Source of the DNA: CAWCGU01 sp963795195
GTDB taxonomy: Bacteria; Actinomycetota; Thermoleophilia; Solirubrobacterales; 70-9
Assembly: GCA_963795195.1 (NCBI GenBank)
Contig: CAWCGU010000006.1
Coordinates: 2,542,001-2,606,000, forward strand
Direction of reading: 5' to 3'
DNA: 64,000 bases
The notes below the pieces were generated by a model. It did no database searches and had not been told where the DNA came from. It was given only the letters and a program-made list of their open reading frames with translations. Shown in pieces: positions 17,122 through 24,953 of the stretch. The position numbers were made by a program, and so were the translations under genes. How positions within the stretch are numbered: the stretch's first letter is position 1; each line of letters opens with the position of its first letter.

Positions 17122-17793
17122 ATGACCCTAGAGAGGAAGTCGACGGTAATTGTCAGCCTCACCTCGATGCTGGTGCTCGTCGGCGTCGTGATCCCGGGCC
17201 TCGTCTGGGCGCAGTGCGGCGGCACCTACAAGGTCGAGGCCCACAGAGACGTTGGCCGCGGGCGCCCGCCTCTGGCTGTCGGCGACTCGGTGATGCTGCT
17301 CGCGATCGACAAACTGGCGGACATCGGCTACAACGTCAACGCTCGCGGTTGCCGTGGATACCGGGAGGCCCTGCACATCGTCAGGCAGCAGAAACAGCAG
17401 GGCAAGCTCGGTCGCCTCGTCGTGCTTGCGGTCGGTGCCGACTACACGATCTCGATGAGCGAGATCCGCGAAACGCTCGAGGTTTTGGGCGGTAAGCGCG
17501 GCGAGAAGCGCATCCTCGGCTTGGTAACCCCGCGTGAGCTCGGTGGGGGCAGCGGTAACGACGCGGATGTCGTGCGCGAAGCCGGCCGGCGGTACCCGAA
17601 CCGCGTCGAGGTGCTCGACTGGGTCAACAAGGCCGGCGGCCACCCGGGCTGGTTTCAGCCCGACGGGCTGCACCTGACCGAGTCCGGAGCAGACGCATTC
17701 GCGAACCTCTTCAAGAAGACCCTTCGCTACGCATCCTGGCCAAAGGCCCCGCGCGCCATCGCCAATACGGGCCGTCCCGGATCCCGGCATTAA
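17122..17793 (+). CDS. Exported SGNH-hydrolase-like protein
   Basis: 223 residues from ATG at 17122, with GGAGG just before it; a GTG at 17086 in frame would overlap the divergent MBOAT start. A signal or anchor segment (VIVSLTSMLVLVGVVIPGL) is followed by VWAQCGG. The domain shows PPLAVGDSVMLLAIDKL (block I Ser) and FQPDGLHLTESGADAFANLF (Asp-His pair), but the Gly and Asn blocks are weak (VVLAVGADYTIS), as in acyltransferase-associated SGNH proteins. Divergent from the MBOAT gene by eight bases, so a common control region is likely. It may act with that enzyme, but the weak oxyanion blocks leave activity open. Confidence 0.75.
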   Translation: MTLERKSTVIVSLTSMLVLVGVVIPGLVWAQCGGTYKVEAHRDVGRGRPPLAVGDSVMLLAIDKLADIGYNVNARGCRGYREALHIVRQQKQQGKLGRLVVLAVGADYTISMSEIRETLEVLGGKRGEKRILGLVTPRELGGGSGNDADVVREAGRRYPNRVEVLDWVNKAGGHPGWFQPDGLHLTESGADAFANLFKKTLRYASWPKAPRAIANTGRPGSRH

Positions 17794-17826
17794 ACGGTGG
17801 GTTCAGGGACGGCGTGGGGTTTCGGT

Positions 17827-18294
17827 TTAGATCGGCTTCGTCGTCATCGCCCAGATGGCGACGACGTAGGCGGCGATCAGCGCCGTCAGCGCCCAGCTCG
17901 TGATCGCGATACCGCGACTCTGCGCCGCCTCGCCGCCCGAGGCGCCGGCGCGGCGGACGATCAGCCCGGCCGCGAGGGTTCCGCCGGCCAGGACCAGAAA
18001 GCCGGCCTCGCTGACGATGAAGCCGAGCGTGATCCAGGCTTGATCTGAGTCCGCGACGCCCTGCTCGTCGGCGATCCACTGTGCGGAGAGGCGCATTAGG
18101 AGCCAGGAGGGCAGTGCGCCGTAGAGGAGCACCTTGACGCCGGTCTGGATGTAGGCGAGCGAGTTGTTGCGACGGGCGGCGAACAGGTAGTAGACGGCAG
18201 TCGTGAGTACCCCAACCAGCACCATCGCTCCCAGTAGGTGCGCAAACAGCGGAAGTCCCCAGGAGTCAGGCCGAATCGAAGCCAGCACATCCAT
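17827..18294 (-). CDS. Four-helix membrane protein, DUF2269-like
   Basis: 155 residues with four hydrophobic helices. The first contains LPLFAHLLGAMVLVGVLTTAV, a His-x-LGA pattern that recurs in the gene immediately upstream, so the two are divergent paralogues. Other helices: LAYIQTGVKVLLYGALPSWLLM, WITLGFIVSEAGFLVLAGG and WALTALIAAYVVAIWAM. The style matches small integral proteins of the DUF2269 group, of unknown function. It lies one base after the stop of the upstream gene, so they form an operon. Confidence 0.62.
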   Translation of the reverse strand: MDVLASIRPDSWGLPLFAHLLGAMVLVGVLTTAVYYLFAARRNNSLAYIQTGVKVLLYGALPSWLLMRLSAQWIADEQGVADSDQAWITLGFIVSEAGFLVLAGGTLAAGLIVRRAGASGGEAAQSRGIAITSWALTALIAAYVVAIWAMTTKPI

Positions 18295-18295
18295 C

Positions 18296-18703
18296 TCAGG
18301 CGCCCGGCTTCCAGACCATCAGCACGAGGATCGCGACCACGGAAGCGGTCCGCAACCAGTGCCAGAGCGTCACCTGGCGCTGCGAGAGCTCGGCGCCGCT
18401 CGCGTTTTCGCCGAGGCCGGCGAGTACGACCGTCCGCGCCTTCGCGCCGAAGGCGCTGGCGGCTCCGAAGAGCACGATCGCCCCGAGGATCCAGCCGTCC
18501 CAGAGCGAGTAGCCGTCTACATACAGGGCCAGCCAAACTCCGAACACCACCAGCAGCACGCCGCTCACGTTCCAAGCCCAGTCGGCGAGGAGGAATCCGC
18601 CGCGGTCAGCGCTGGCGCCGAAGGCCCAGGCACTGAACAGCCCCACCGTCACAAAGGTGACGAAGGCACCGAGCATGTGCAACAGCAGCAGCGTGTCGTA
18701 CAT
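18296..18703 (-). CDS. Four-helix membrane protein, DUF2269-like
   Basis: 135 residues, four helices: LLLLHMLGAFVTFVTVGLFSAW, AWNVSGVLLVVFGVWLALYV, WILGAIVLFGAASAFGAKA and WLRTASVVAILVLMVWKPG. The His in the first helix lies at the same place as in its neighbour at 17827; a His inside a helix can bind haem or metal, but no second ligand is certain. Upstream of the ATG is the hairpin at 18746-18784. No family assignment beyond the DUF2269-like style. Confidence 0.6.
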   Translation of the reverse strand: MYDTLLLLHMLGAFVTFVTVGLFSAWAFGASADRGGFLLADWAWNVSGVLLVVFGVWLALYVDGYSLWDGWILGAIVLFGAASAFGAKARTVVLAGLGENASGAELSQRQVTLWHWLRTASVVAILVLMVWKPGA

Positions 18704-18745
18704 CGGGCGCAGTATGCCCAGGGCGGCGGCTGGCTAACCACCCAG

Positions 18746-18784
18746 CCGGGCGCGGTGTGCCCACGTCCGTGGCCGCGCCCGGCG
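18746..18784 (-). terminator. GC-rich hairpin, likely terminator of the cupin gene
   Basis: An 11-bp perfect inverted repeat, GCCGGGCGCGG at 18746-18756 and CCGCGCCCGGC at 18774-18784, with a further CCACG/CGTGG pair inside the loop. It lies six bases beyond the stop of the minus-strand cupin gene (18790) and upstream of the membrane-protein gene. No U-tract follows, as is usual in high-GC actinobacteria. Confidence 0.6.
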
Positions 18785-18789
18785 GTGCT

Positions 18790-19152
18790 TCAGCCCTGCG
18801 CCCTGATGTGGTCGAGGACATGATTGAACTCATCGGTGGGAGAGAAGTCCACGTACTCGGAGTCCTCGAGCGCCTCGGGTGCGTGACCAGGAGCCCAGTA
18901 GAAAGCCTCGCCGGCCTCGTAGACGGCACCGCCGTTTCGCGTGTGCATTTTCACGCGGCCCTTCAGCAGGTAGCCCCAATGCGGGCACTGGCAGAGGCCA
19001 TCCGGAAGTCCGGTCAGCGCCGGCCGCAGATCGGCTCCTTTGGGCACGCGCACAAACCCCGCGCTCATGCCGCCGCCGAGCTCCCGGGTCCTGATTTCGA
19101 CGCCATCGCCCTCGATGGCCACCGGCGCCTGTGCTCTCGTCGTTGCCTTCAT
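18790..19152 (-). CDS. Small cupin-domain protein, divergent from the SARP-type regulator
   Basis: 120 residues from ATG at 19152 behind GAAGGAGCAACG. The fold is a single cupin barrel: LPDGLCQCPHWGYLLKGRVK (first metal motif with His) and GEAFYWAPGHAPEALEDSEYV (second motif). Such proteins bind a metal or small ligand in the cytoplasm; the substrate cannot be read from sequence. It shares a 102-bp control region with the very large activator starting at 19255, which suggests that the regulator controls it. A cupin of the same size sits at 24954 next to another large regulator. Confidence 0.78.
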   Translation of the reverse strand: MKATTRAQAPVAIEGDGVEIRTRELGGGMSAGFVRVPKGADLRPALTGLPDGLCQCPHWGYLLKGRVKMHTRNGGAVYEAGEAFYWAPGHAPEALEDSEYVDFSPTDEFNHVLDHIRAQG

Positions 19153-19206
19153 CGTTGCTCCTTCGGTCGTGGTCGAACAGTCCGAGGGTGAGCTTCTCGG
19201 GTCGGT

Positions 19207-19222
19207 GTTCCCCAAACGTTCC
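19207..19222 (+). promoter_or_regulatory. Direct repeat GTTCC-N6-GTTCC, candidate regulator site
   Basis: GTTCC occurs at 19207-19211 and again at 19218-19222, an 11-base period, in the short region between the divergent cupin and SARP-type genes. SARP activators are known to bind direct repeats with 11- or 22-base spacing. Two short repeats can arise by chance; this is a candidate only. Confidence 0.3.
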
Positions 19223-19254
19223 TGGGTAAGGTCACTTCCAGCGGGCGAACGACC

Positions 19255-22200
19255 ATGACCACACAATTGCCGGGCAGCAATGTCCAGATTGAGATGCTCG
19301 GGCGCTTTCGCGTGGTGGTCGGCGGAAAGGAACTGGGCGCTGGTGCTTGGTCGGGCCGACGCGCTGCGGAACTGGTCCAGCTGCTTGCGCTCGCCGACGA
19401 CCATAGGCTCGCCCGAGACGCCGTGATCGAGGCTCTCTGGGCACACCTAGAGGTCAACGCCGGAGCCGCGAACCTTCGCAAGGCTGCGCATCACGCGAGG
19501 GCGGCGCTCGCGGCGACGGATGCCGTTGTCCTTCGGGACGGGCAGGTTTGGCTGTTCCCGGACGGGTCGGTGCAGACTGACGTTGAGCAGTTCGAGGTGG
19601 CGGCCGCGAAAGCCCATGCAGCCGATGACGGGAAGGCCTGCGCCACCGCCGCCGGGCTCTACGGCGGCGACCTGCTGCCGGGCTCCCTGTACGAGGAATG
19701 GACCCAAGCCCCGCGCGAACGACTGCGCGCCCGCTTCGCCGAGGTTTTGCGCTGCAGCGGCCAGTGGGAGCGCCTCGTCGAGCTCGAGCCGACCGACGAA
19801 CCGGCTTGCAGAGAGCTGATGCGGCGGGACCTTGCCGCCGGCAGCAGACCGTCGGCGATCCGTTGGTACGGGCGCCTGCGCAGCGCGCTGCGCGCCGAGT
19901 TGGGAATGGCGCCAAGCCGAGAGACCGAGGCGATCTACAACGAGTGCGTGGCAGGGTTCGGCGTCGACGCTCCTTCCTTTGTCGGGCGACAGCTCGAGCT
20001 CGCGAAGGTCGCGTCCCTGCTGCGCTCCGAGCCGAGCGGCACGCTCGAAGCGCTGCTTGTCAGGGGACCTGCGGGAATCGGCAAGTCGGCACTCTGCCGG
20101 GAGATCGGGCGCATCGCTGAGGCGGAGGGCTGGACCGCGGTCTCGGCGCTTGCGACAGAGGTCGCGAGCCCATACGCGCCGCTTGCCGGCGCGGTCGAAC
20201 AGCTCGTCGGCGCCGACCCCTCGCTTCTCGATGTCGTCGGCGGCCGCGCTCGTTCGGTGCTGGCCGAGTTGACCCCGTTGGCTGCGCCTGCCGAGGCGCT
20301 GGGAAGGGCGCTGACGCGCCACGAGGTGATCGGGGCGGTTCGCCGGCTGTTGGTCGCCGCCGGTCATGGCGGCCCGGTTGCGCTGCTCGTCGATGACGCG
20401 CACCTGGCGGATGAGGCGACGATCGACCTGCTGGTCAACCTCGGGTCCCCGGGCGGAACCCAGGTACTCGTGGCGCTCGCCTATAGGCCGGAGGCGGCAG
20501 GCGAGACGCTGACCCGGGCGGTGGCGCGGCTGGCCAGGGGGCTCAACACCGTCGAGATCGACCTCGCCCCGCTCGACCGAGAGGATGTCTCGGCGCTGGT
20601 CGCGGCGGCTGCACCGACATCCCGGACCCCCGAAGTGGTCGAGCGGATCGTCGATCTCGCGCAGGGCAACCCGTTTCTCACGCTCGAGGTCGCTCGCAGC
20701 CCGGTCGCCGGCGTCCCGTCGCTTGCCCCCACGGCTCGGGATGCGGTCATCTCGAGACTCGTCGACCTGGGAGAGGAGGAGACAGAAGCTCTCGGACGCC
20801 TCGCGTTGGCGGGCGATGCCCTCGATCCGTCGAGCATCGTGGCCCTGACGGGTTCGGCGGAGAGCGATGGATTTGCGATGCTCGATCTCGCGCTGAGTGC
20901 CGGCGTCCTGATCGTCTCGGACGCCCGCTACCGATTCCGGCACGAGCTGGTGCGCCAGGCACTCGTAGAGCGGATTCCTCCTCACAAGCGGTTGGCCATC
21001 CACCGCGAAATGGCCGATCAGCTGACGGAGGCGGAAGCGGCGCCGGGACTGATCGCCCACCAGTGGTTGGAAGGCGGGCGCCCGGAGGAGGCCCGCGATT
21101 GGCTGCTGTCGGCGGCGCTTGCTGCCGTGAAGCTGGGTGCCTATGCCGATGCGCTCGCCGATCTCGAGCGCCTGTTGGAGCACGAGCCCGAGCAGGATAA
21201 GGCCCTGAGCATGCGGGCGGAAGTCCTCGATGCCATGGGAGACACACGCGCGCCCGCCGCATACGCCAAGGCCGCCGAGTTGATCGGCGGCCAGCCGGCG
21301 CACGAACTGCGAGCCAAGCAGGCGCTTGCCACGGTCAAGCTCGGAGATCCGCCCGGGGCCCTGCGGGTGCTCGAAGGCGTTGAGCCCGTGTCCGTCGAGG
21401 GGCGCCTGGCCGAGGCTCTCGCCCACTGCGGTTGTGCGGCGCTCGGGCACGCCGACCCCGAAGTCGGCACCGACAAGGCAGCCGAGGCAAGGCGCTTGGC
21501 GCTCGAAACGGGGGACTCCGACTCGCTGCTGATTGCGTCCTGGGCGAATGCCGCCGCCGCCCACGCCCGCGGCGATCTTCGCGGCAGCGTGCTGGCTGAT
21601 CTCGAGGAGACCCAGGATCTCCCGAAGCTGGCCGTAAGCGTCTTCGACGGCCAGCTCTGCATCACGCAGCGTCTGCTCTATGGAGCCCGCCCGTACACCG
21701 ATGTGATCTCGTTCATGGACTCCTTCGCGGCGGAGGCCGAGCGACTTGGGGCGGCGCGGGGCCGCGCGTTCGCCGTCACCTTGCGGGGCGAGGCCAGACT
21801 GCTCGCCGGTGAACTCGACGAGGCAGACGCGGATCTTGCCTGCGGTGCTGAGCTGCATCGCGAGATCTCCGCGGCGACCGGGGAGGCGTTCGCGCTGCAG
21901 CGGCGGTCCGAGGTCGCACTTGGCCGCGGCGACAGGGGGGAGGCGGGGGCCCTCCTCGACCAGGCGCTGGCGGTCGCCCGGGAGTCCGACGTCGGCTTTC
22001 ACCTGCTCGACCGGATCTACGGCACGAGGATCGCGCTCGCCAGCGACGCGGATTCCGCTCTCGCCGCAGTGGAGGAGGCGGAGGGTGCCGTGCGAGGCCC
22101 GATCGAGACCTGTCCCGGTTGCCGGATCACGCTTGCGGTCCCGGCGGCCATCGCGACCGCCCGCTACGGCGATCCCGACCAGGCCGATCGCTGGGAGCGG

Positions 22201-22413
22201 GACTCCGAGTACCTCGCGAACGTGGTCATGAGGCTGCCCGCCTGGTACGCCGCGCTGGACGAGATCCGTGGGCACCGGGCCCAAACGTCAGGGAACGTGC
22301 GGGCGGCCCACGAGCACTTCCAGGCCGCCGCCGAGGGTTACGGCGCAGCGGGTCAGAGGCTCGACGCCGAGCGTTGCGCCGGCCTGGCTGAGACCAGCGC
22401 AGGGGGGAAGTAG
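19255..22413 (+). CDS. SARP/AfsR-like transcriptional activator with BTAD, AAA ATPase and TPR-like region
   Basis: 1052 residues. Residues 8-95 form a winged helix (VQIEMLGRFRVVVGGKELGAGAWSG...; ANLRKAAHHARAAL). A BTAD segment follows up to about residue 235 (ACRELMRRDLAAGSRPSAIRWYGRL, LRAELGMAPSRETEAIY). The ATPase has FVGRQLELAKV, Walker A GPAGIGKSA (276-284) and Walker B ALLVDDAHLADEATI, then a winged-helix pair (ALGRLALAGDALDPSS). The C-terminal half is TPR-like (YADALADLERLLEHEPEQDKAL; ARLLAGELDEADADL). Such proteins activate genes under a nucleotide- or ligand-controlled switch. It is divergent from the cupin gene. Its final codons share DNA with a DUF427 relic on the other strand. Confidence 0.88.
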   Translation: MTTQLPGSNVQIEMLGRFRVVVGGKELGAGAWSGRRAAELVQLLALADDHRLARDAVIEALWAHLEVNAGAANLRKAAHHARAALAATDAVVLRDGQVWLFPDGSVQTDVEQFEVAAAKAHAADDGKACATAAGLYGGDLLPGSLYEEWTQAPRERLRARFAEVLRCSGQWERLVELEPTDEPACRELMRRDLAAGSRPSAIRWYGRLRSALRAELGMAPSRETEAIYNECVAGFGVDAPSFVGRQLELAKVASLLRSEPSGTLEALLVRGPAGIGKSALCREIGRIAEAEGWTAVSALATEVASPYAPLAGAVEQLVGADPSLLDVVGGRARSVLAELTPLAAPAEALGRALTRHEVIGAVRRLLVAAGHGGPVALLVDDAHLADEATIDLLVNLGSPGGTQVLVALAYRPEAAGETLTRAVARLARGLNTVEIDLAPLDREDVSALVAAAAPTSRTPEVVERIVDLAQGNPFLTLEVARSPVAGVPSLAPTARDAVISRLVDLGEEETEALGRLALAGDALDPSSIVALTGSAESDGFAMLDLALSAGVLIVSDARYRFRHELVRQALVERIPPHKRLAIHREMADQLTEAEAAPGLIAHQWLEGGRPEEARDWLLSAALAAVKLGAYADALADLERLLEHEPEQDKALSMRAEVLDAMGDTRAPAAYAKAAELIGGQPAHELRAKQALATVKLGDPPGALRVLEGVEPVSVEGRLAEALAHCGCAALGHADPEVGTDKAAEARRLALETGDSDSLLIASWANAAAAHARGDLRGSVLADLEETQDLPKLAVSVFDGQLCITQRLLYGARPYTDVISFMDSFAAEAERLGAARGRAFAVTLRGEARLLAGELDEADADLACGAELHREISAATGEAFALQRRSEVALGRGDRGEAGALLDQALAVARESDVGFHLLDRIYGTRIALASDADSALAAVEEAEGAVRGPIETCPGCRITLAVPAAIATARYGDPDQADRWERDSEYLANVVMRLPAWYAALDEIRGHRAQTSGNVRAAHEHFQAAAEGYGAAGQRLDAERCAGLAETSAGGK

Positions 22414-22481
22414 TGGTTGCCCTCGACGAGGATCGCCTCTTCGCTCGCGGCCAGGGTGACGCCGTTCCAGATCGCCTTCAT
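22401..22481 (-). pseudogene. DUF427 protein relic, N-terminal piece
   Basis: From ATG at 22481 the minus strand reads MKAIWNGVTLAASEEAILVE and then GNHYFPP, the standard start of the DUF427 family, whose full proteins are about 90 residues or more. After 27 codons the family sequence stops and the frame runs into the 3' end of the SARP-type gene on the opposite strand. The gene was therefore cut at or near the end of that gene. Confidence 0.65.
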
Positions 22482-22815
22482 CTCGGCTGGTTTGATCCGG
22501 GCGAGTCGGGATCGGTTCCGAGCGGCGGCAGGTTGGGGTCCGCGGGCGCCTCGGAGGCGCCAGCCGGAGCAGCGCCGCGACGATGACGGTGCCCCGATTC
22601 CTGGGACGGAGCCGATGCCTATTCCGCTGAGAATTGCGATCAGAGCGGGCCAGACGGCGCAGCACACGAATGCAAGCGCCGCAGTCCGAAGCCAAAAGCG
22701 CCGCCACGTGCGGCCGGCCCGCGTGCTGCCCCTTCACCCACCGTCGATCACGCCTGCCTGCACGTGGCGATGTGCTCGGCGTTTCCCTCGAGCAGCTCCC
22801 GCGTCAGCGCGATCA
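22482..22815. other. Region with no intact gene between the DUF427 and mercuric reductase relics
   Basis: No credible full gene. On the minus strand, 22585-22706 encodes a membrane-like stretch (WLRTAALAFVCCAVWPALIA then ILSGIGIGSVPGIG) with a Cys pair and no start codon; it recalls small mercury- or copper-related membrane proteins, but that is weak. Another minus-strand piece near 22750-22815 reads ALTRELLEGNAEHIATC before a stop. The stretch looks like joined remnants. Confidence 0.45.
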
Positions 22816-23268
22816 CCCGACGAGATCCTCGTCGCCACCGGCAGCCGCCCGAACACCGCCGGCCTTGGCCTCGGGCGTGCCGGCGTCGAGCTCGACAGTC
22901 GCGGCGCCATCGTGGTCGACTGCCACCAGCAAACGAGCGCCCCGTCGATCTACGCTGCCGGTGACGTCACCAATCAACCCCAGCTCGTCTGCGTCGCCGC
23001 GGCCGGCGGCGCGGCGGCCGCCCAAAACGGGCTCGCTGGGGCGGAGGAGCAGCTCGACTTGGACTCTCTGCCGCGCGTCACCTTTACGACGCCACAGATC
23101 GCCAACACACGCGGCCTCTACAAGCTCGTTGCCGAGACCGGCACGCGGGCGATGACCGTGCAGGAGTTCTCGTCGATCTGGGCGCCGTACTTGACGATGG
23201 CCGAGGGCCTCAAGCTCGCCGCCCGGGCCTTTTCCCGCGACGTGGCAAAGCTCTCCTGCTGCGCCTAG
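22816..23268 (+). pseudogene. Mercuric reductase (MerA)-like relic with internal deletions
   Basis: The frame reads DEILVATGSRPNTAGLGL, AIVVD, SAPSIYAAGDVTNQPQLV (the FAD-contacting GD motif), CVAAAGGAAAAQNGLAG, LPRVTFTTPQIA, then jumps to GLYKLVAETG, then to FSSIWAPYLTMAEGLKLAA and ends FSRDVAKLSCCA. The final double Cys is the metal-handling end of MerA. Missing are the whole N-terminal half with the redox Cys pair, about 35-50 residues after PQIA, and about 25 residues after ETG. Each join keeps frame. The product cannot reduce mercury. No merR or intact mer gene is near. Confidence 0.75.
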
Positions 23269-23288
23269 ATACTTCCCTACGGCTGGTC

Positions 23289-23760
23289 TCACTCCGGCGC
23301 CCCGGCCGCCGCGAGAGCACGAAGGCGGTCGAGGACTTCGCCCACCGGCGGGTAGTCGCCGAGCGCGGCGCCACGATGGACCCAGACCAGCACCGCCGTG
23401 GCGTCGAGCAAAGCCAGGCCCGAGATTTGGAACGGGTCGAGGACCTTGCCCTGGCGGTTGCCGCGGGCGATCGCCTGCGCGTAGTTGCGCCAGCCGCGGG
23501 GGTTCAGCGCTACCGAGACTCGCCGTGGCAACGCGAGCGCGGCGTGGATCCGGCGCTCAGGGTCGACGAGGAGCGGGAACGGGATCTAGCGCTCGCTCAG
23601 CCAGGCCGCCTGGAAGTCGGCGCCCACCGAGACCGCGAGTGCTGCACCGCCGCCGTCTCGATCTCGCCGTGGCGGTTGGTCACCTCTCGGAGGTGGTCGC
23701 GGCAGGGCATGCATCCGTAGCGACGATCCCGGAAAAAAATCAGCGCAGGCGCGCGGGTCG
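23289..23760 (-). pseudogene. AhpC/TSA-type (peroxiredoxin-like) gene, broken
   Basis: Minus-strand pieces: APALIFFRDRRYGCMPCRDHL with the redox CxxC-like pair, REVTNRHGEIE, then in another frame AALAVSVGADFQAAWLSER, a TAG, then PFPLLVDPERRIHAALALPR and RVSVALNPRGWRNYAQAIARG, ending DATAVLVWVHRG...LRALAAAG. These make up a DUF899/AhpC-TSA-like thioredoxin-fold protein of about 160 residues. One frameshift lies near 23660-23670 and one stop codon near 23585-23590. The start is not clear. It belongs to the decayed patch after the MerA relic. Confidence 0.65.
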
Positions 23761-23906
23761 AATCCTTTCCCGGTTCCCCGGGTCCAACGATTGATGAACA
23801 CGACGACCGCAGTTCTGGGGCGGGCTTCCGCCCGGCTCCGGCGGGCGTAATCGCAGTGGCCCCGCGTTCGTTGCTTCGCTGGAGTCGTCGGCACAGGATG
23901 CCGTTG

Positions 23907-24152
23907 ATGGACCGCGAGAAGGGCTGTTCGCACCTCGATGAGATTGATATCCCGGCGGCGCCACGCGCCGACGCCTGCGAGGAGTGCGGGTCAACCCACA
24001 GTCTTCGGGTCTGCATGACCTGCGGGCACGTCGGCTGCTGCGACTCCCAGCACGGGCACGCGCGCGACCACGCCGTGGACAGCGGCCACCAGCTGATCAG
24101 CGCCTGGAAGGGCGGCGCGTTCGTCTACTGCTATGAGCACCGCTACCTCTAG
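23907..24152 (+). CDS. UBP-type zinc-finger protein
   Basis: 81 residues. The start may be ATG at 23907 (MDREKGCSHLDEID) or 23898. The zinc-binding pattern of a ZnF-UBP domain is complete: CSHLDEI, CEECGSTHSLRVCMTCGHVGCC, HGHARDHAVDSGHQLI and FVYCYEHRYL. In bacteria this domain usually stands alone or is linked to transporters and ferredoxin-like proteins; its role is unknown, although the same domain binds ubiquitin C-termini in eukaryotes. The gene is intact although its upstream neighbours are decayed. Confidence 0.85.
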   Translation: MDREKGCSHLDEIDIPAAPRADACEECGSTHSLRVCMTCGHVGCCDSQHGHARDHAVDSGHQLISAWKGGAFVYCYEHRYL

Positions 24153-24200
24153 GGCTCGCAATTGCAGCCGGCAGACCGGTCGTCGCCTTACCATTCGGGT

Positions 24201-24416
24201 ATGGACTCATCGCGGCGAACGCTTCTCGAGCCTGGACACGAGGCCGAATGGGCGGAGATCAACCGCGCCGACGCGGAGGACCGTCGCGCACGCGCCATGT
24301 CTTTGACGCCTCTGGAGCGACTCAAGCATGGCCAGGCGCTCTCCCAGCAGGCCGTGTCCCTACTCGTCGCCTCAGTGAAGGCGGGCAATGCGCCCAGACG
24401 AACTCTCTGGTCCTGA
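24201..24416 (+). CDS. Small protein preceding a nucleotidyltransferase gene, possible antitoxin or partner
   Basis: 71 residues from ATG at 24201: MDSSRRTLLEPGHEAEWAEI then NRADAEDRRARAMSLTPLERL, mostly charged helix with no motif I can name. It overlaps the nucleotidyltransferase gene by 29 bases, a sign of coupled translation. Pairs of this kind (short helical protein plus MNT/AbiEii-like protein) are often toxin-antitoxin or regulatory modules. The call rests on context alone. Confidence 0.5.
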   Translation: MDSSRRTLLEPGHEAEWAEINRADAEDRRARAMSLTPLERLKHGQALSQQAVSLLVASVKAGNAPRRTLWS

Positions 24417-24900
24417 CCTTGCCGGCGTCACGGCGGACGCCAAGGCCGTCGGGTTGAACCACGTCGTCATCGGCGGCTTCAGCGTCATCTTCCACGGCTA
24501 CGTACGCGCCACCAAGGACTCGGACCTCCTGGTGGATTATGGTTCAGAAACGGACGCAGCGATTCTGCGATTTCTCGAGCGCTCGAATGCAAGGCGGGCG
24601 CGTGACGAAAAGATCCTGACTCTCGACGAGATCGTCGCGGTGCCCAATCTGCGGGTCGTCGGCCGGCATGGCATCGTCGACATCATCCGCGGCGGCATGC
24701 CGCCGCTTGACTTCACGACCGTCAACGAGAGTGCTGAGCAGGTCGACTGGGACGGCGTCGCGATTCGAATCGCGTCGCTCACAAGTCTTGTCGGATTCAA
24801 GCGCCTCGCCGCTCGGCCCCAGGATCAACTCGACCTGGCAGAACTCGAAGCGATCCACGGAGCGCTACCCGTCGAACCGATCCCCGGTCTCGACCTCTGA
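24388..24900 (+). CDS. Nucleotidyltransferase-fold protein (MNT/AbiEii-like)
   Basis: 170 residues. HVVIGGFSVIFHGYVRATKD followed by SDLLVDYGSE gives the pol-beta pattern: GG, then D-x-D (DSDLLVD) as metal ligands, and the downstream VVGRHGIVDIIRGG, DGVAIRIASLTSLVGFKRLAA and RPQDQLDLAELEAI, which match small stand-alone nucleotidyltransferases of the AbiEii/COG2253-like type. They transfer nucleotides to a target, sometimes tRNA or a protein, and act as toxins in some pairs. The overlap with the small upstream gene supports such a pair. The target is unknown. Confidence 0.75.
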   Translation: MRPDELSGPDLAGVTADAKAVGLNHVVIGGFSVIFHGYVRATKDSDLLVDYGSETDAAILRFLERSNARRARDEKILTLDEIVAVPNLRVVGRHGIVDIIRGGMPPLDFTTVNESAEQVDWDGVAIRIASLTSLVGFKRLAARPQDQLDLAELEAIHGALPVEPIPGLDL

Positions 24901-24953
24901 CGCACCGGCGCCGGCCAGTCAAGACCCGACCGACCGGCGCTCTCGGCACTTCG

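Noticed and set aside
19447..22284. 945-codon minus-strand frame opposite the SARP-type regulator
   Set aside because: The plus strand has an intact multi-domain protein with Walker motifs. The minus frame has no recognisable domain; long antisense frames are expected at this GC content.
24281..24300. Possible attachment site or IS end near the nucleotidyltransferase pair
   Set aside because: I looked for inverted repeats and target duplications around 24.1-24.9 kb and found none that stand out.
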